From Breviolum minutum Mf 1.05b.01 (Eukaryota > Sar > Dinophyceae > Suessiales > Symbiodiniaceae): 64,000 nt of DNA. The stretch spans positions 238,937 to 302,936 of the forward strand of contig DF239282.1 in assembly GCA_000507305.1 (NCBI GenBank), written 5' to 3'. Within the stretch, counting starts at the first letter, position 1. The number at the start of each line of letters is the position of its first letter. Made by a program: the position numbers and the translations under genes. This document shows, piece by piece, positions 1-8,400 of this stretch. The notes under the pieces were generated by a model, which searched no databases, was not told the DNA's origin, and was given only the letters and a program-made list of their open reading frames with translations.

Positions 1-589
1 CATGCAGCCAGAGTGGCAAGGTGTTTTGCTTCCAGTCTGGGTTCCCCTTTTTCAAGGGGTGCCCCACCAACCGATCATCTTTGGTGGATTCGACCTTTTC
101 CCAGAAATTTGAAATCTCCTTGCCTTTTTCAAGGCCTCCCAAACCTGTTCCAATCCCACACCATTGTGTGAAGAACTTAGGGTAGCTGACAGACAAATGG
201 TGGAAAATCATGTGTGGTAGGAAAACTGCTGCCTTTGCCTCAGTGGTTTTGCCACTTTTTGGATCTTTGCATGGCACAAGCACTTCATGAGAAGATGCTA
301 GCTCAACCTTTTTACAGAAGGTGTGCATGAGCTGCTTGTGTACATTTCCTGGCTGTGATCCAAAATTGCCACACTTTGCTATTTTCCCTAGTTCATCACC
401 TTGTGCTCCATCTTTGATGGCCAGGTCAGCAAGTTCTCTGCACATGACCCCTGATATCCTTCCATGGGCCCAAAGTGCAAGGAGCTTGTTTGCCAGTTGG
501 CTTTGTGTTTTGGGTTGATGCTCCCCCTTGGCAACCTTTGGCTTTGCAGCTTCTGCCTCTAACTGCCAGCCTCGTAGTCTTTTACACAT
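1..589 (-). CDS. Symbiodiniaceae-type repeated-family protein, C-terminus beyond window
   Basis: An open frame of 196 codons starts at the ATG at 589-587 and runs off the left edge. An in-frame TGA lies a few codons upstream of that ATG, so this is the first usable start unless an upstream exon exists. Stretches such as LANKLLALWAHGRISGV, AKCGNFGSQPGNVHKQL, AVFLPHMIFHHLS and DDRLVGHPLKKGNPDW match a repeated Symbiodiniaceae protein family as I remember it. I know no biochemical function for it. Two copies of the CCTTGAAAAAGG repeat are read through in frame, giving GLEKG and PLKKG. It is the last of four collinear minus-strand genes. A spliced-leader-like sequence lies 88 bases upstream of the ATG. 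Confidence 0.75.
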   Translation of the reverse strand, partial: MCKRLRGWQLEAEAAKPKVAKGEHQPKTQSQLANKLLALWAHGRISGVMCRELADLAIKDGAQGDELGKIAKCGNFGSQPGNVHKQLMHTFCKKVELASSHEVLVPCKDPKSGKTTEAKAAVFLPHMIFHHLSVSYPKFFTQWCGIGTGLGGLEKGKEISNFWEKVESTKDDRLVGHPLKKGNPDWKQNTLPLWLH

Positions 590-676
590 AGCCTTTTGCA
601 AGGCCACCCTTTTTCAAGGGTACTGCAAGGCCACCCTTTTTCAAGGGTACTAGCTGCCACTGGTTCCTAGAAGTGG

Positions 677-694
677 CTTGAAGCTAAAACAGCT
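677..694 (-). other. Degenerate spliced-leader relic upstream of the 1-589 gene
   Basis: The minus strand reads AGCTGTTTTAGCTTCAAG, against the end of the dinoflagellate spliced leader AGCCATTTTGGCTCAAG: three substitutions and one inserted T. It lies 88 bases upstream of the ATG. Such relics are expected when trans-spliced mRNAs have been copied back into the genome. One copy alone would be weak, but the same sequence type precedes the three other genes in this block. Confidence 0.5.
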
Positions 695-821
695 GCAGGC
701 AGGAAGTGTCAGCAGCAAAAAAAAGGAAACTAGAACCTTTGACCTACACCTGAAAAAAAACCTTTATACCTACACTTACAAAAACAGTGAAACCCAAAGC
801 ACAAAAAACAGCAGCCACCAA

Positions 822-965
822 CCAACCAGCCAACCTCACCTAGCCAACCAGCTTACCAGAAACCAAACCAGACCTAACAAAACTTTACCTCAACCAGCCA
901 GCAAACCTAACCTAGCCAACCAACTTACCAGAAACCACACCAAACCAAACAAAACCCTACCCCAC
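822..965. repeat. Tandem duplication, unit about 72 bp, rich in CCAACCAGCC
   Basis: Two diverged copies (about 822-892 and 894-965) share CTAGCCAACCA, CTTACCAGAAACCA and AACAAAACYYTACC blocks. The plus-strand ORF across it (678-1010) is low-complexity and is probably not a gene. The interval 695-1330 also holds a cluster of TCCTTTGTCAAGGA-type palindromes at 1086-1220 and is otherwise noncoding 3' flank of the 1331-2611 gene. Confidence 0.7.
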
Positions 966-1330
966 CAACCCTACCCCTCAACCCTGGAACCACACCTTTT
1001 TTCTTTGTAGGTTGGCTCTTAGGTTTCACATGGCCCTCTTGGCCATGGATGACTTCATAAAATATTGTACAAGGTGAAACCCCAAGATGACCCTTTGTCA
1101 AAGGTTCAAATTTCCTTTGTCAAGGAAAATCCTTTATCAAGGATGCAAAACTTCCTTTCTCAAGGGCATTCCTTTGTCAAGGACAAGTTTTCCCCTTTTG
1201 TAAGAGATCTTGCCAGGTGACCTTTTTCAAGGTGTTGAAAGCCTCCTGCAGGAGGCTTGGTGGGCATCCCTGTGCTGTACATAGCACTTCCAATGCCTTT
1301 TCAATTCCTTTTTCAAGGGAGCTTGACACT

Positions 1331-1672
1331 TCAATCTTTTTTGGCTCTCTTGGACACCTTGGAAGCTGCCACAGACTCAGCTTTGTTGGCTAAGTGGTTC
1401 AGCTCTTTGCATTCCTTGTTGCCAGACTTGACTGCAGCTGCAGCATCCTGGAGCAACTTTTTCATCTCTTCTTTGCCCAGGGCCTTGCTCAACAGCACTT
1501 CCTTCAGCTGAGACAGGTGGCTTCTCAAGTCATCCTGCAAACTCTCTGCAAAGCTTTTTCCTGCTGCACTCAGTTGGTCTTGTGCCTTCTGCAAGGCCAG
1601 CTCCAGGTTGCTGAGGGAAGTGGTGCAAGCATCCCTTGCTTTTTTTACCTTTTTCAAGGTTTCCTTCTCTGT

Positions 1673-1706
<34 letters not shown>

Positions 1707-2611
1707 ACTTTGCCATCTTCCAAAGCCAACTGTTCCTGAGGTTTTCCTTTGCCAGTGTTTTTGCCTTTGCCTCTGCCCCTGCCTTTGCTAACTTCCTTTC
1801 CTTTGCCTTTGCCTTTTGCAAGGTCAAAGCCTTTTCCAAGGCTGTCCAAGGATGCCAAGGCATCCCCTTGCAAGCCCATGGCTTGGTTGTACAAACCAGA
1901 GTAGCTTGCCTCTTCTTGTTCTGTGGGCTCAAATTCCTGGCCTTCCTCCCACTGCTTCTTCCTGCCCACATTGACTGTTTTTTTGTATTTTTTGGTGTCA
2001 CAGTATTCGTAGCAATCCCATGTGGTAGGGTCGTTTCTCCACACCACCCTCCCACTGGCCAGGTGTCTCTTGAATTCTTCATCACTGAATTTCTGCAGCA
2101 TTTCTTTTTCTGTTTCCCACTCTTCTGTTTTCTGGAGGTTTTCTTCTGCAGTCACCTTGCTTTTGACTGAAAGGTACTTTTTCCCTTCCTTTCGGAGTAG
2201 GAAGAGAGCAGAGGCAAGTCCTTTCTCTGCTTTGGTGGCCTTTTGCAAGGCTTCTTTTTCCCCAGGGTTGTGGTTGAGCCAGGTGTTGTGCTTGCTCCAG
2301 GCTTTGTTCTTCTCAGCTTTGCTCATGGCCTTTTGCAAGGCTTCTGCTGCTGCCTCTTCTGTTTCTGCAGTCTCTGCTACTGCTTTCACTTTGTCTTCTA
2401 GGCTCAGTGATCCAAGTTTCTCAAGGTTTTCCTTTGTCAGTCCCTTATCCTTTTCCAAGGATTTTTTTTTCTGACCAGGATTGCTTGTTGCTGGTTTCTT
2501 GCTAGAGGATTTTGCCTTTGCCTTTTGCAAGGCCGTCAATTTCAAGGAATGTTTCTTTGCTTTCACCGGTGGAGCCTTTTGCAAGGCTTTTGCTTTGGAC
2601 GTTTTTTTCAT
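1331..2611 (-). CDS. Lysine/glutamate-rich repeated-family protein carrying in-frame palindrome repeats
   Basis: A 426-codon ORF starts at the ATG at 2611-2609; a TTG two codons earlier is less likely. The N-terminal 60 residues are very basic (KKTSKAKALQKAPPVKAKK). A middle region (LTKENLEKLGSLSLEDKV, NKAWSKHNTWLNHNP, RVVWRNDPTTWDCYEY) resembles, from memory, a multicopy Symbiodiniaceae family of unknown function. Then come a KGKGKGK segment, a run of about eleven glutamates encoded by a GAA/GAG tract near 1672-1712, and a helical C-terminus likely to form a coiled coil. The palindrome repeat is translated repeatedly as ALQKA, TALQKA and EALQKA. No enzyme motif is visible. A spliced-leader-like relic lies 27 bases upstream. 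Confidence 0.8.
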
Positions 2612-2637
2612 ACTCAAAATTCAAAACAAAAAAAAAC

Positions 2638-2654
2638 CTCTAAGCCAAACAGCT
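2638..2654 (-). other. Degenerate spliced-leader relic upstream of the 1331-2611 gene
   Basis: The minus strand reads AGCTGTTTGGCTTAGAG, compared with AGCCATTTTGGCTCAAG; it aligns with one deletion and a few substitutions. It is followed by a T9 tract and an AG before the ATG. This is the weakest of the four relics and is supported mainly by position. Confidence 0.35.
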
Positions 2655-2659
2655 GCAGA

Positions 2660-2919
2660 TATAAAAAAAATATTTCACAAAATACCACTGAAATTGTTTT
2701 TTTTGGTTTTGTTTCAAAAATATATCATTCTTTTTTTTTAAAATATATTAAAAAAATAATATATATGACAGAAAAAAAATATATATGTTCCTCAAAAATA
2801 TATTACTGTTTCAAATTTATTTCTTTTGTTTTCAAGGCAAACAAAAAAATATTTTTTTTTTTTAAAAAAAAAAATCAAAAAAAATAAAATCTGGCCAAAT
2901 CTGGCCAAATCTGGCCAAA
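2660..2919. other. AT-rich flank ending in a 10-bp tandem repeat at an assembly gap
   Basis: Poly-A and poly-T runs and TATA tracts carry no credible gene. The last 29 bases (2891-2919) are three copies of CTGGCCAAAT running into the gap, so the array probably continues inside it. Confidence 0.7.
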
Positions 2920-3490
2920 NNNNNNNNNNNNNNNNNNNNNNNNNNNNNNNNNNNNNNNNNNNNNNNNNNNNNNNNNNNNNNNNNNNNNNNNNNNNNNNNN
3001 NNNNNNNNNNNNNNNNNNNNNNNNNNNNNNNNNNNNNNNNNNNNNNNNNNNNNNNNNNNNNNNNNNNNNNNNNNNNNNNNNNNNNNNNNNNNNNNNNNNN
3101 NNNNNNNNNNNNNNNNNNNNNNNNNNNNNNNNNNNNNNNNNNNNNNNNNNNNNNNNNNNNNNNNNNNNNNNNNNNNNNNNNNNNNNNNNNNNNNNNNNNN
3201 NNNNNNNNNNNNNNNNNNNNNNNNNNNNNNNNNNNNNNNNNNNNNNNNNNNNNNNNNNNNNNNNNNNNNNNNNNNNNNNNNNNNNNNNNNNNNNNNNNNN
3301 NNNNNNNNNNNNNNNNNNNNNNNNNNNNNNNNNNNNNNNNNNNNNNNNNNNNNNNNNNNNNNNNNNNNNNNNNNNNNNNNNNNNNNNNNNNNNNNNNNNN
3401 NNNNNNNNNNNNNNNNNNNNNNNNNNNNNNNNNNNNNNNNNNNNNNNNNNNNNNNNNNNNNNNNNNNNNNNNNNNNNNNNNNNNNNNNNN
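2920..3490. other. Assembly gap, 571 N
   Basis: The bases are unknown. Tandem repeats lie on both sides, which suggests the assembly failed in a repeat array. Confidence 0.99.
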
Positions 3491-3795
3491 TATCCAGGGT
3501 GGAAAAAAACCTGGAAGATCTATGGATTTTTTTCTTCAAAAAGAAATGGAAAAAAGAAATGAAAATCCTGATGGGAAAAAAATCTGGACATTTTCAATTT
3601 TTTTTTGGTGGAAATCATCCAGGTGGAAAAAAAACCTGGAAGATCTAAGGATTTTTTTCCTCTGAAAAAAGAAATGGTTTCTTTCCAAAAAGAAATGGAA
3701 AAAGAAATGAAAATCCTGCTGGGAAAAAAATCTGGACATCTTCAAGTTTTTTCTTTGGTGGAAATTATCCAGGTGGAAAAAAAAACCTGTTCTGG
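3491..3795. repeat. Tandem repeat of about 125-160 bp, 2.3 copies
   Basis: Copies begin at about 3493, 3618 and 3778 with TCCAGGTGGAAAAAAACCTG; the first 60 bases of each are nearly the same. The second copy has an extra 35 bases containing GAAATGG repeats. TCCAGG...CCTGGA makes each unit start with a short inverted repeat. Apparent ORFs across it are repeat artefacts. From 3800 to 3955 the DNA is AT-rich with nothing recognisable. Confidence 0.8.
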
Positions 3796-4235
3796 TAGAG
3801 AAAAATTCTCTTATGAAGGCTTAAAAAAATTAATTAATAATATATTTATATATATATGTATAAATATATATTTAGAAATTATTTATAATATCTAAGGCTA
3901 AAAATCAGCACTCTTGATTTATATTTATTTTTTCCCTCATGCATTTGTTTAATTGTTCTCTTTACCCTTTTTCAAAGGTTATCTGTACAGGCTCAACCCT
4001 TTTTCAAAGGGAACCAGGGTGAAACTTGAAGGCCCTTTTTCAAGAGCATCCTTTCCCAAGGACTTCTCTTATTCAGCTCTACCCTTCCTTGGGGAGCAAA
4101 AAATGTACAAGGTGAAACTTTTCCTTCTTCAATCTAAGCCACTACACAGCCTTTTATCCCCTTTTTCAAGGGGTGAGTAGCCCCTGCCTAGGGGCTTGTC
4201 TTCCAATCCATGGCCCTTTCACAAGGGCAGCCTGC

Positions 4236-5029
4236 TCACTGAAATGGCTGCCTGTGGTTTTTCAAAAAAAAGGCCACAGCATCACCAAGGTCCCAGAAAT
4301 TTTCCACATTGTACTGGGCCTTGAGCTGGCAGTGTGCAGCAGGATTGCCAGCCAGCAATGGATACACATGCATGCCCTGTGCTGCCCCTTCCCAGCAAAT
4401 GTCCTCTCCATCATCGAAAAGATGGTTGATCCCCCATTCCTGGCANGATCCTCCATTCCTGGCACACACCTTTCATTGATACAGCTGACCCCTTCTATCA
4501 GGCCTTGGTCTCTTAGGGGGCCACACTTCTGCTTGACCTTCCTGGCTTGGGATTTGCCACAGAATGACACAATCCAAACTCTCACATTGCTGTCTTTCAG
4601 CTTTTGCAAGCTTTCAGTGTCAAGCTCTCCATTTGGTTGCTCTACTGTTTTGTACCAATCTACAGCAACCATGCCAGGAAGCTTTGGAAGGAGTACCACC
4701 TGCCAAAATGTGGTTGCAAACGCAGCAAAGAGCTTGAAAAGATGCAATTTCCTTTATGCAGCTTCTGCTGCTGCCAGCCTGGCCTGGCTTTCAGCAGCTT
4801 CAGCTTGGGCAGCTTCTGCTGTTGCCACTGCTGCAACAGCAGCTTCCTGCAGCTGGTCCACCTGTGCTTCATCTGTCTCCAGACCAGCTGCCTTTTTCAA
4901 GGTAGCTGCTACTTCAGCAGCTTCTGCTGCAGCTTTTGCAGCTGATGCTGGTTGGGTGGCAGCTTCAGCTGCAGCTGAGGCAGCCTGACACCAGCCTTTT
5001 GGCCTGCCTGGTGTGGCTGGTGGTGCCAC
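4236..5029 (-). pseudogene. HAD-like domain protein, frame broken at an assembly N
   Basis: Three minus-strand frames follow one another. 5029-4754 gives an alanine-rich helical segment (AAEAATQPASAAKAAAEA). 4747-4262 gives MVAVDWYKTVEQP, LKDSNVRVWIVSFCGKSQA and CINERC. 4469-4236 gives CQEWGINHLFDDGEDICWE and DLGDAVAFFL. VAVDWYKTV resembles HAD motif I but lacks the second aspartate, and LFDD resembles motif IV, so this is probably a divergent HAD-fold protein, perhaps inactive as a phosphatase. I remember similar domains in Symbiodiniaceae repeated proteins. The break at 4446 sits on a single N flanked by two near-identical 18-base copies. The break near 4750 could be a short intron or a lesion. 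A GTAAGT donor-like site occurs upstream, near 5095. Confidence 0.5.
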
Positions 5030-5163
5030 TACCCAGGGGTCGACCTGCCTTGTTGTACTGTGGCATGGCCTTGCTTGTTGTTGCGCGGATCACTTACCTT
5101 TATTCAAGGAAGTTGCAGTTGTTTTAGCCACCCAAACCCTTCTTGTTGTAGAGCCCCGATGGG

Positions 5164-5182
5164 CTTTGAACAGAAAATGGCT
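5164..5182 (-). other. Degenerate spliced-leader relic upstream of the HAD-like gene
   Basis: The minus strand reads AGCCATTTTCTGTTCAAAG. AGCCATTTT matches the spliced leader exactly and the rest aligns with GGCTCAAG after small insertions. It lies about 135 bases upstream of the first usable codon of the gene at 4236-5029. Confidence 0.4.
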
Positions 5183-5189
5183 GCAGTGA

Positions 5190-5747
5190 CACACAAGTCT
5201 TGCCATGCACAGTCAAGAACATGCCACAACCCTTGCAAGCCTGCAGCACACAAAAAAAGAGAAAACAGGACAGGAAGGATAAAGGGACAGCTGAGAACAG
5301 TGGAAGAGTCAGGGAAAACAGAGAGGATAACACTACAAACATATAAAAGGAAAACCAAGGGGACAGACAGCAGAGGCAGCAGGACAACCCTTCAAAGGAT
5401 ACAAGTTAAAGTTTCTTTATATGGTACATCTTATTGATATCTGATGGCTATATATATATATATCTATACCTTGTATTGATATGATCTGTTAATATTCATA
5501 CAAATATATTTATATATATATATATTTATCTTCAAATACACATAGGATTATACATTATTACCCACCAACCTTACCCCACCAACCTTACCCTTAATATTAA
5601 TTTCTTTTTTCCACCTTGTTATAATTGTGCTGAGTCACCTTTGTTTTCAAGGTGATTCCCCACAGGTGGGGGTTCTGTACAATCCCTTTTTCAAGGGAAA
5701 TGCACCAAAGCTTTTTGAAGAAGGCCAAATCTGCCCTTTTCCAATGG
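5190..5747. other. Intergenic DNA without a supported gene
   Basis: It contains an A/G-rich stretch (5240-5400), TA-rich tracts (5450-5530), a twofold CCCACCAACCTTAC repeat at 5560-5592 similar in wording to the CCAACC array at 822-965, and palindrome-family copies near 5640 and 5686. Confidence 0.5.
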
Positions 5748-5850
5748 CTTTTTTGCAGGATCATCTCATAGCAACAGCAATTCCCCATCCCCTTTTGCAA
5801 GGGTACCCTTTTTCAAGGGCTTTTTTGCAGGATCATCTTATGGCAACAGG
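5748..5850. repeat. Direct duplication flanked by palindrome repeats
   Basis: GCTTTTTTGCAGGATCATCT followed by ATAGCAACAG occurs at about 5748-5781 and again at 5818-5849 with one or two changes. Palindrome-family copies (CCCTTTTGCAAGGG and ACCCTTTTTCAAGGGT) sit between and after the duplicates. Confidence 0.75.
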
Positions 5851-5896
5851 GTACCCTTTTTCAAGGGTTTGGTGGCCTACTCCAGCTTCTATGGCT

Positions 5897-6997
5897 TCAC
5901 CACTTTGAGCATAGCTCTGCTCTTCTTTCCAAGGCTTCCTTCTTGGTGAGGGACTCTTTCTTCAAAGCCAGGAGCAAAGCATCAATGATACTGTCATAAC
6001 TCTCAGACATGGTTCTGCTCACTTCCACCACAAGTTTGGCTTTCCCACCATCTGTACTGCCCAGGATGTAGCTTCTCTCAGGCTTGGCAGCCTTCACCTT
6101 GTGGAGTTTCAGCCATGGCTTCCTGACACCTGTGTCTTTTGCAACAGTTGCTGGCTTTGCCTTTTTCAAGGCTGCTGCTGCTGGCCTTTTCAGGTGGCCA
6201 GCAAAACCCATGGCTTTGTTCAAGGTGCTTGGGCTCCCCTTGCTGGAGCTTGCAAGCCTGCTGCCAGCTTTCCTTTTCCTGCAGATTGTTGGTGATGCTG
6301 CCACACTGGCTGCCTTTGCAGCTTCCTTCTTTTTGCCAGGGCTTCGAAACATTGCAGGCATGCCATCTGAATCCAAAGTCACTTCACTGTCTTCCCTTTT
6401 AAGCTTCCTGACCTTAACACTCTCCTTTTTCAAGGAGGCCACAGCTTTGCCCACACTAGCTGCTGCCTTGCCCAAGGCTTTTGTCTTTGCAGATTTCGCA
6501 GGTGAAGCATCAGTACCCTTTTGCAAGGGCTTTGCCTTTTCCAAGGCATTCTCTGGGATAACAATGCTTTGGAGCAGCCTTTTCATCTGCAGGAACTCAG
6601 TGGCTTTGAGCTTAGCAGCACAGCTGCCCCAGTTGTCATCCCTTGCCAACTTTCTCAGGTGTGCCATCAATGTGGTTAACCTCTCTATCTTGAGGTTAAT
6701 CCACACTTCACCTGAGAAATTTCCTTTGTTCATGTCTGGCTTGTCTGCCAGCACCTTCAAAAGGGCTGTTCTTAGTGGCTGTGAATGTATCTGACATGAC
6801 TTTTCACAGCTGATCAGCCCTTTGCAAAGGTCATAGTTGGCCAGCAATGCTTTAGGATCTGGTGCTTGAGATTTCGAAATTCTCTCATAGCCACCTAGAT
6901 CCTCAACCAAGGTCTGATTGTTTTGCAAAACTTTGAACAAAATTCCAGGGTCTACATAGGGCTTTGGGAAGTGGCGATGTCCACCCCTTCCACCCAT
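5897..6997 (-). CDS. Basic repeated-family protein with conserved C-terminal segment
   Basis: The ATG at 6997-6995 gives 366 codons. The frame is open 25 codons further, to 7072, and that extension encodes a perfect-looking CLEKGCLEKGCLVKG series made by four palindrome repeats, so translation may start on an upstream exon; TTTTTCAG just there resembles an acceptor. Features are a moderately conserved-looking N-terminal part (LVEDLGGYERISKSQAP, WINLKIERLTTLMAHL), a Lys/Ala-rich middle with KKKEAAKAA and RKRKAGSR (a possible nuclear signal), and a C-terminus (RKPWLKLHKVKAAKPERSYI, VEVSRTMSESYDSIIDALL, KKESLTKKEALERRAEL). I recognise this ending, from memory, in many Symbiodiniaceae repeated proteins. 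Its function is unknown. It is the first gene of the four-gene minus-strand block. Confidence 0.78.
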   Translation of the reverse strand: MGGRGGHRHFPKPYVDPGILFKVLQNNQTLVEDLGGYERISKSQAPDPKALLANYDLCKGLISCEKSCQIHSQPLRTALLKVLADKPDMNKGNFSGEVWINLKIERLTTLMAHLRKLARDDNWGSCAAKLKATEFLQMKRLLQSIVIPENALEKAKPLQKGTDASPAKSAKTKALGKAAASVGKAVASLKKESVKVRKLKREDSEVTLDSDGMPAMFRSPGKKKEAAKAASVAASPTICRKRKAGSRLASSSKGSPSTLNKAMGFAGHLKRPAAAALKKAKPATVAKDTGVRKPWLKLHKVKAAKPERSYILGSTDGGKAKLVVEVSRTMSESYDSIIDALLLALKKESLTKKEALERRAELCSKW

Positions 6998-7113
6998 TCC
7001 TTTTGCAAGGAAGCCTTTGACAAGGCAGCCTTTTTCAAGGCAGCCTTTTTCAAGGCAACTGCTGAAAAACAAAACTGTAAGCCTTTTTCAAGGCAGCTGC
7101 TGCAAAAAAAAAA

Positions 7114-7130
7114 CTTGAGTCAAAATGGCT
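7114..7130 (-). other. Spliced-leader relic upstream of the 5897-6997 gene
   Basis: The minus strand reads AGCCATTTTGACTCAAG, differing from the dinoflagellate spliced-leader end AGCCATTTTGGCTCAAG at one base of 17. It is followed by T10, GCAG and then the LEKG-coding region. This is the clearest of the four relics and marks the 5' edge of the cassette. Confidence 0.7.
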
Positions 7131-7244
7131 GCACCAGAAAAACACAGTTTTCTAACAAACATGAAACACAAACATGAAACACATGCAAAGATACACAAAC
7201 ATGAAACATATACCTATATAACACACTTTTTAAACCCATGAAAA

Positions 7245-7425
7245 AACCAAAAAAAATCAATATGAAAATCAAGAAAAAAATCAATATTTTTGGACCAAAA
7301 AAAATCAATATCCTGATCAATATTTCAACCAAAAAAATCAATATTTTGGAATCAATATTTTCGATTGAAAAAATCAATAATCAATAAATCAAAATCAATA
7401 TCAATAAAAAAACCTATGGTTATAT
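7245..7425. repeat. AT-rich degenerate AAAATCAATAT repeat
   Basis: AATCAATAT recurs about ten times with variable spacing. The minus-strand ORF across it is an Ile/Phe low-complexity artefact. It forms the transition from the palindrome-rich cassette to ordinary sequence. Confidence 0.7.
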
Positions 7426-7448
7426 TGATTAGGATCAAGATGGGATGC

Positions 7449-7598
7449 TCAGGGGATGTGGCTGAGAGTCACAGCTGCCCACACCCACATCGGGGAATTG
7501 CGGTGAAGGTGCTTTCGCCAAGCCCCCCACAGCTTGCCGGACATTGTTGCTGCTTGGCCAAGGCGCCGTCGAGGGCGCTGGGGCCGGCGTTGTGCCAT
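7449..7598 (-). CDS. Candidate small ORF or exon in a GC-rich patch
   Basis: A 49-codon ORF with its own ATG (MAQRRPQRPRRRLG...) lies in a local GC-rich island. Other frames on both strands are also open here, so strand and frame are uncertain. No family is recognised. Confidence 0.25.
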   Translation of the reverse strand: MAQRRPQRPRRRLGQAATMSGKLWGAWRKHLHRNSPMWVWAAVTLSHIP

Positions 7599-8021
7599 AA
7601 TAAGATTCAAAAGTTTTGGTGGTAAGATGAGCGCAGCTTGTGCCTAGATGCAGCTGCCAATGTATTTACTTGTTCATGATCACTATAGCGGTGCTTCACT
7701 CTGCAAACTCGTTTCTTTTGAGGGTTTTGGATGGAAAGTCGCCTAAAGGCCCAAAAGGCGACCCTTTGAAGTATCCTTTAGAAGCCCCACACCGGGCTCC
7801 ACAGAAACGGACAAAAGGCGATCCCCCACATCCCTCATCCCTCGCCTTCTTCCTTTGCCTTCCTTTTTGGGAGGCTTGGCTGGCTGTGGCCGGGCGTCTG
7901 ACTTTCAACCAACTTTGGCTCGGGGCCGGCGGCGGCAGGGGCTTAGCTGGAGAAGGGGGAGAAGAAAAGAAAACAAGTTGGAACTCCTTTTTCTTGGGCC
8001 CTACAACATTGAATTCGGTTC

Positions 8022-8258
8022 TTGGCCAATTTGTTGGCGCCAGAGTTCGGGGATTGGATCAGACAAGTACTGAAAATTATGGTAAAACATTTAAAAGAAA
8101 AAGTTGAAGGAAGAACGCAGCAACGAGAATGTTCATTGGTTTCAATGAGATGGTCTCTCATAAGGAAAAAGGTGTCGTTCAAGAGGTTGAAAGGTGTTAA
8201 AGCTTTTATATATCTTTCTTGCCCCGCACTTTTAAGCACATGTAGTGCCATGTCATGA
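8022..8258 (+). CDS. Candidate exon, unknown protein
   Basis: A 78-codon frame with balanced composition (ANLLAPEFGDWIRQVLKIM, VKHLKEKVEGRTQQRE). A donor-like GTAAAA follows KIM, so only the first 20 codons or so may be exon. The ORF at 7640-8107 overlaps in another frame and is less convincing. Confidence 0.4.
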   Translation: MANLLAPEFGDWIRQVLKIMVKHLKEKVEGRTQQRECSLVSMRWSLIRKKVSFKRLKGVKAFIYLSCPALLSTCSAMS

Positions 8259-8400
8259 GCATGTGATTCCTGCCTGAAGGGGAGGCAACACTTTAAAAAA
8301 CAAACACCAAACTTTTATTCTGCTCGAATTCGAGTTGTTCTTGTTGTTTTTGTTGTTGTTTGTTGGGCCCCTGCTGGCCCCCTAAGAAAACTCAAGACAA

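Larger units (their letters stand above)
44..7092 (-). repeat. Dispersed 12-base near-palindrome family CCTTTTTCAAGG / CCTTTTGCAAGG
   Basis: About 40 copies by eye lie between 44 and about 7092, for example at 44-59, 123-135, 591-650, 1110-1320, 1808, 2239, 2330, 2520, 2575, 3967, 4148, 5686, 5786-5865, 6162, 6423, 6514 and 6998-7092. All show the same orientation on the plus strand, so the minus-strand transcripts carry CCUUGAAAAAGG or CCUUGCAAAAGG. The core can fold as a 4-bp stem (CCTT/AAGG) with a 4-base loop. The flanking base usually extends the stem: GCC..GGC, ACC..GGT, TCC..GGA, CCC..GGG. Within genes the repeat is translated as LEKG, LAKG, ALQKA or LKK. I see no clear copies to the right of 7.1 kb. 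Confidence 0.85.

Noticed and set aside
678..1010. 110-codon plus ORF
   Set aside because: It is a translation of a CCAACC-rich tandem duplication and is antisense flank of the cassette genes.
1394..2170. 258-codon plus ORF
   Set aside because: Phe/Cys/Leu-rich antisense shadow of the lysine/glutamate-rich minus-strand gene.
6084..6794. 236-codon plus ORF
   Set aside because: Antisense shadow of the 5897-6997 gene; composition follows from its Lys/Ala codons.
7120..7377. Minus ORF rich in Ile and Phe
   Set aside because: Produced by the AATCAATAT repeat.
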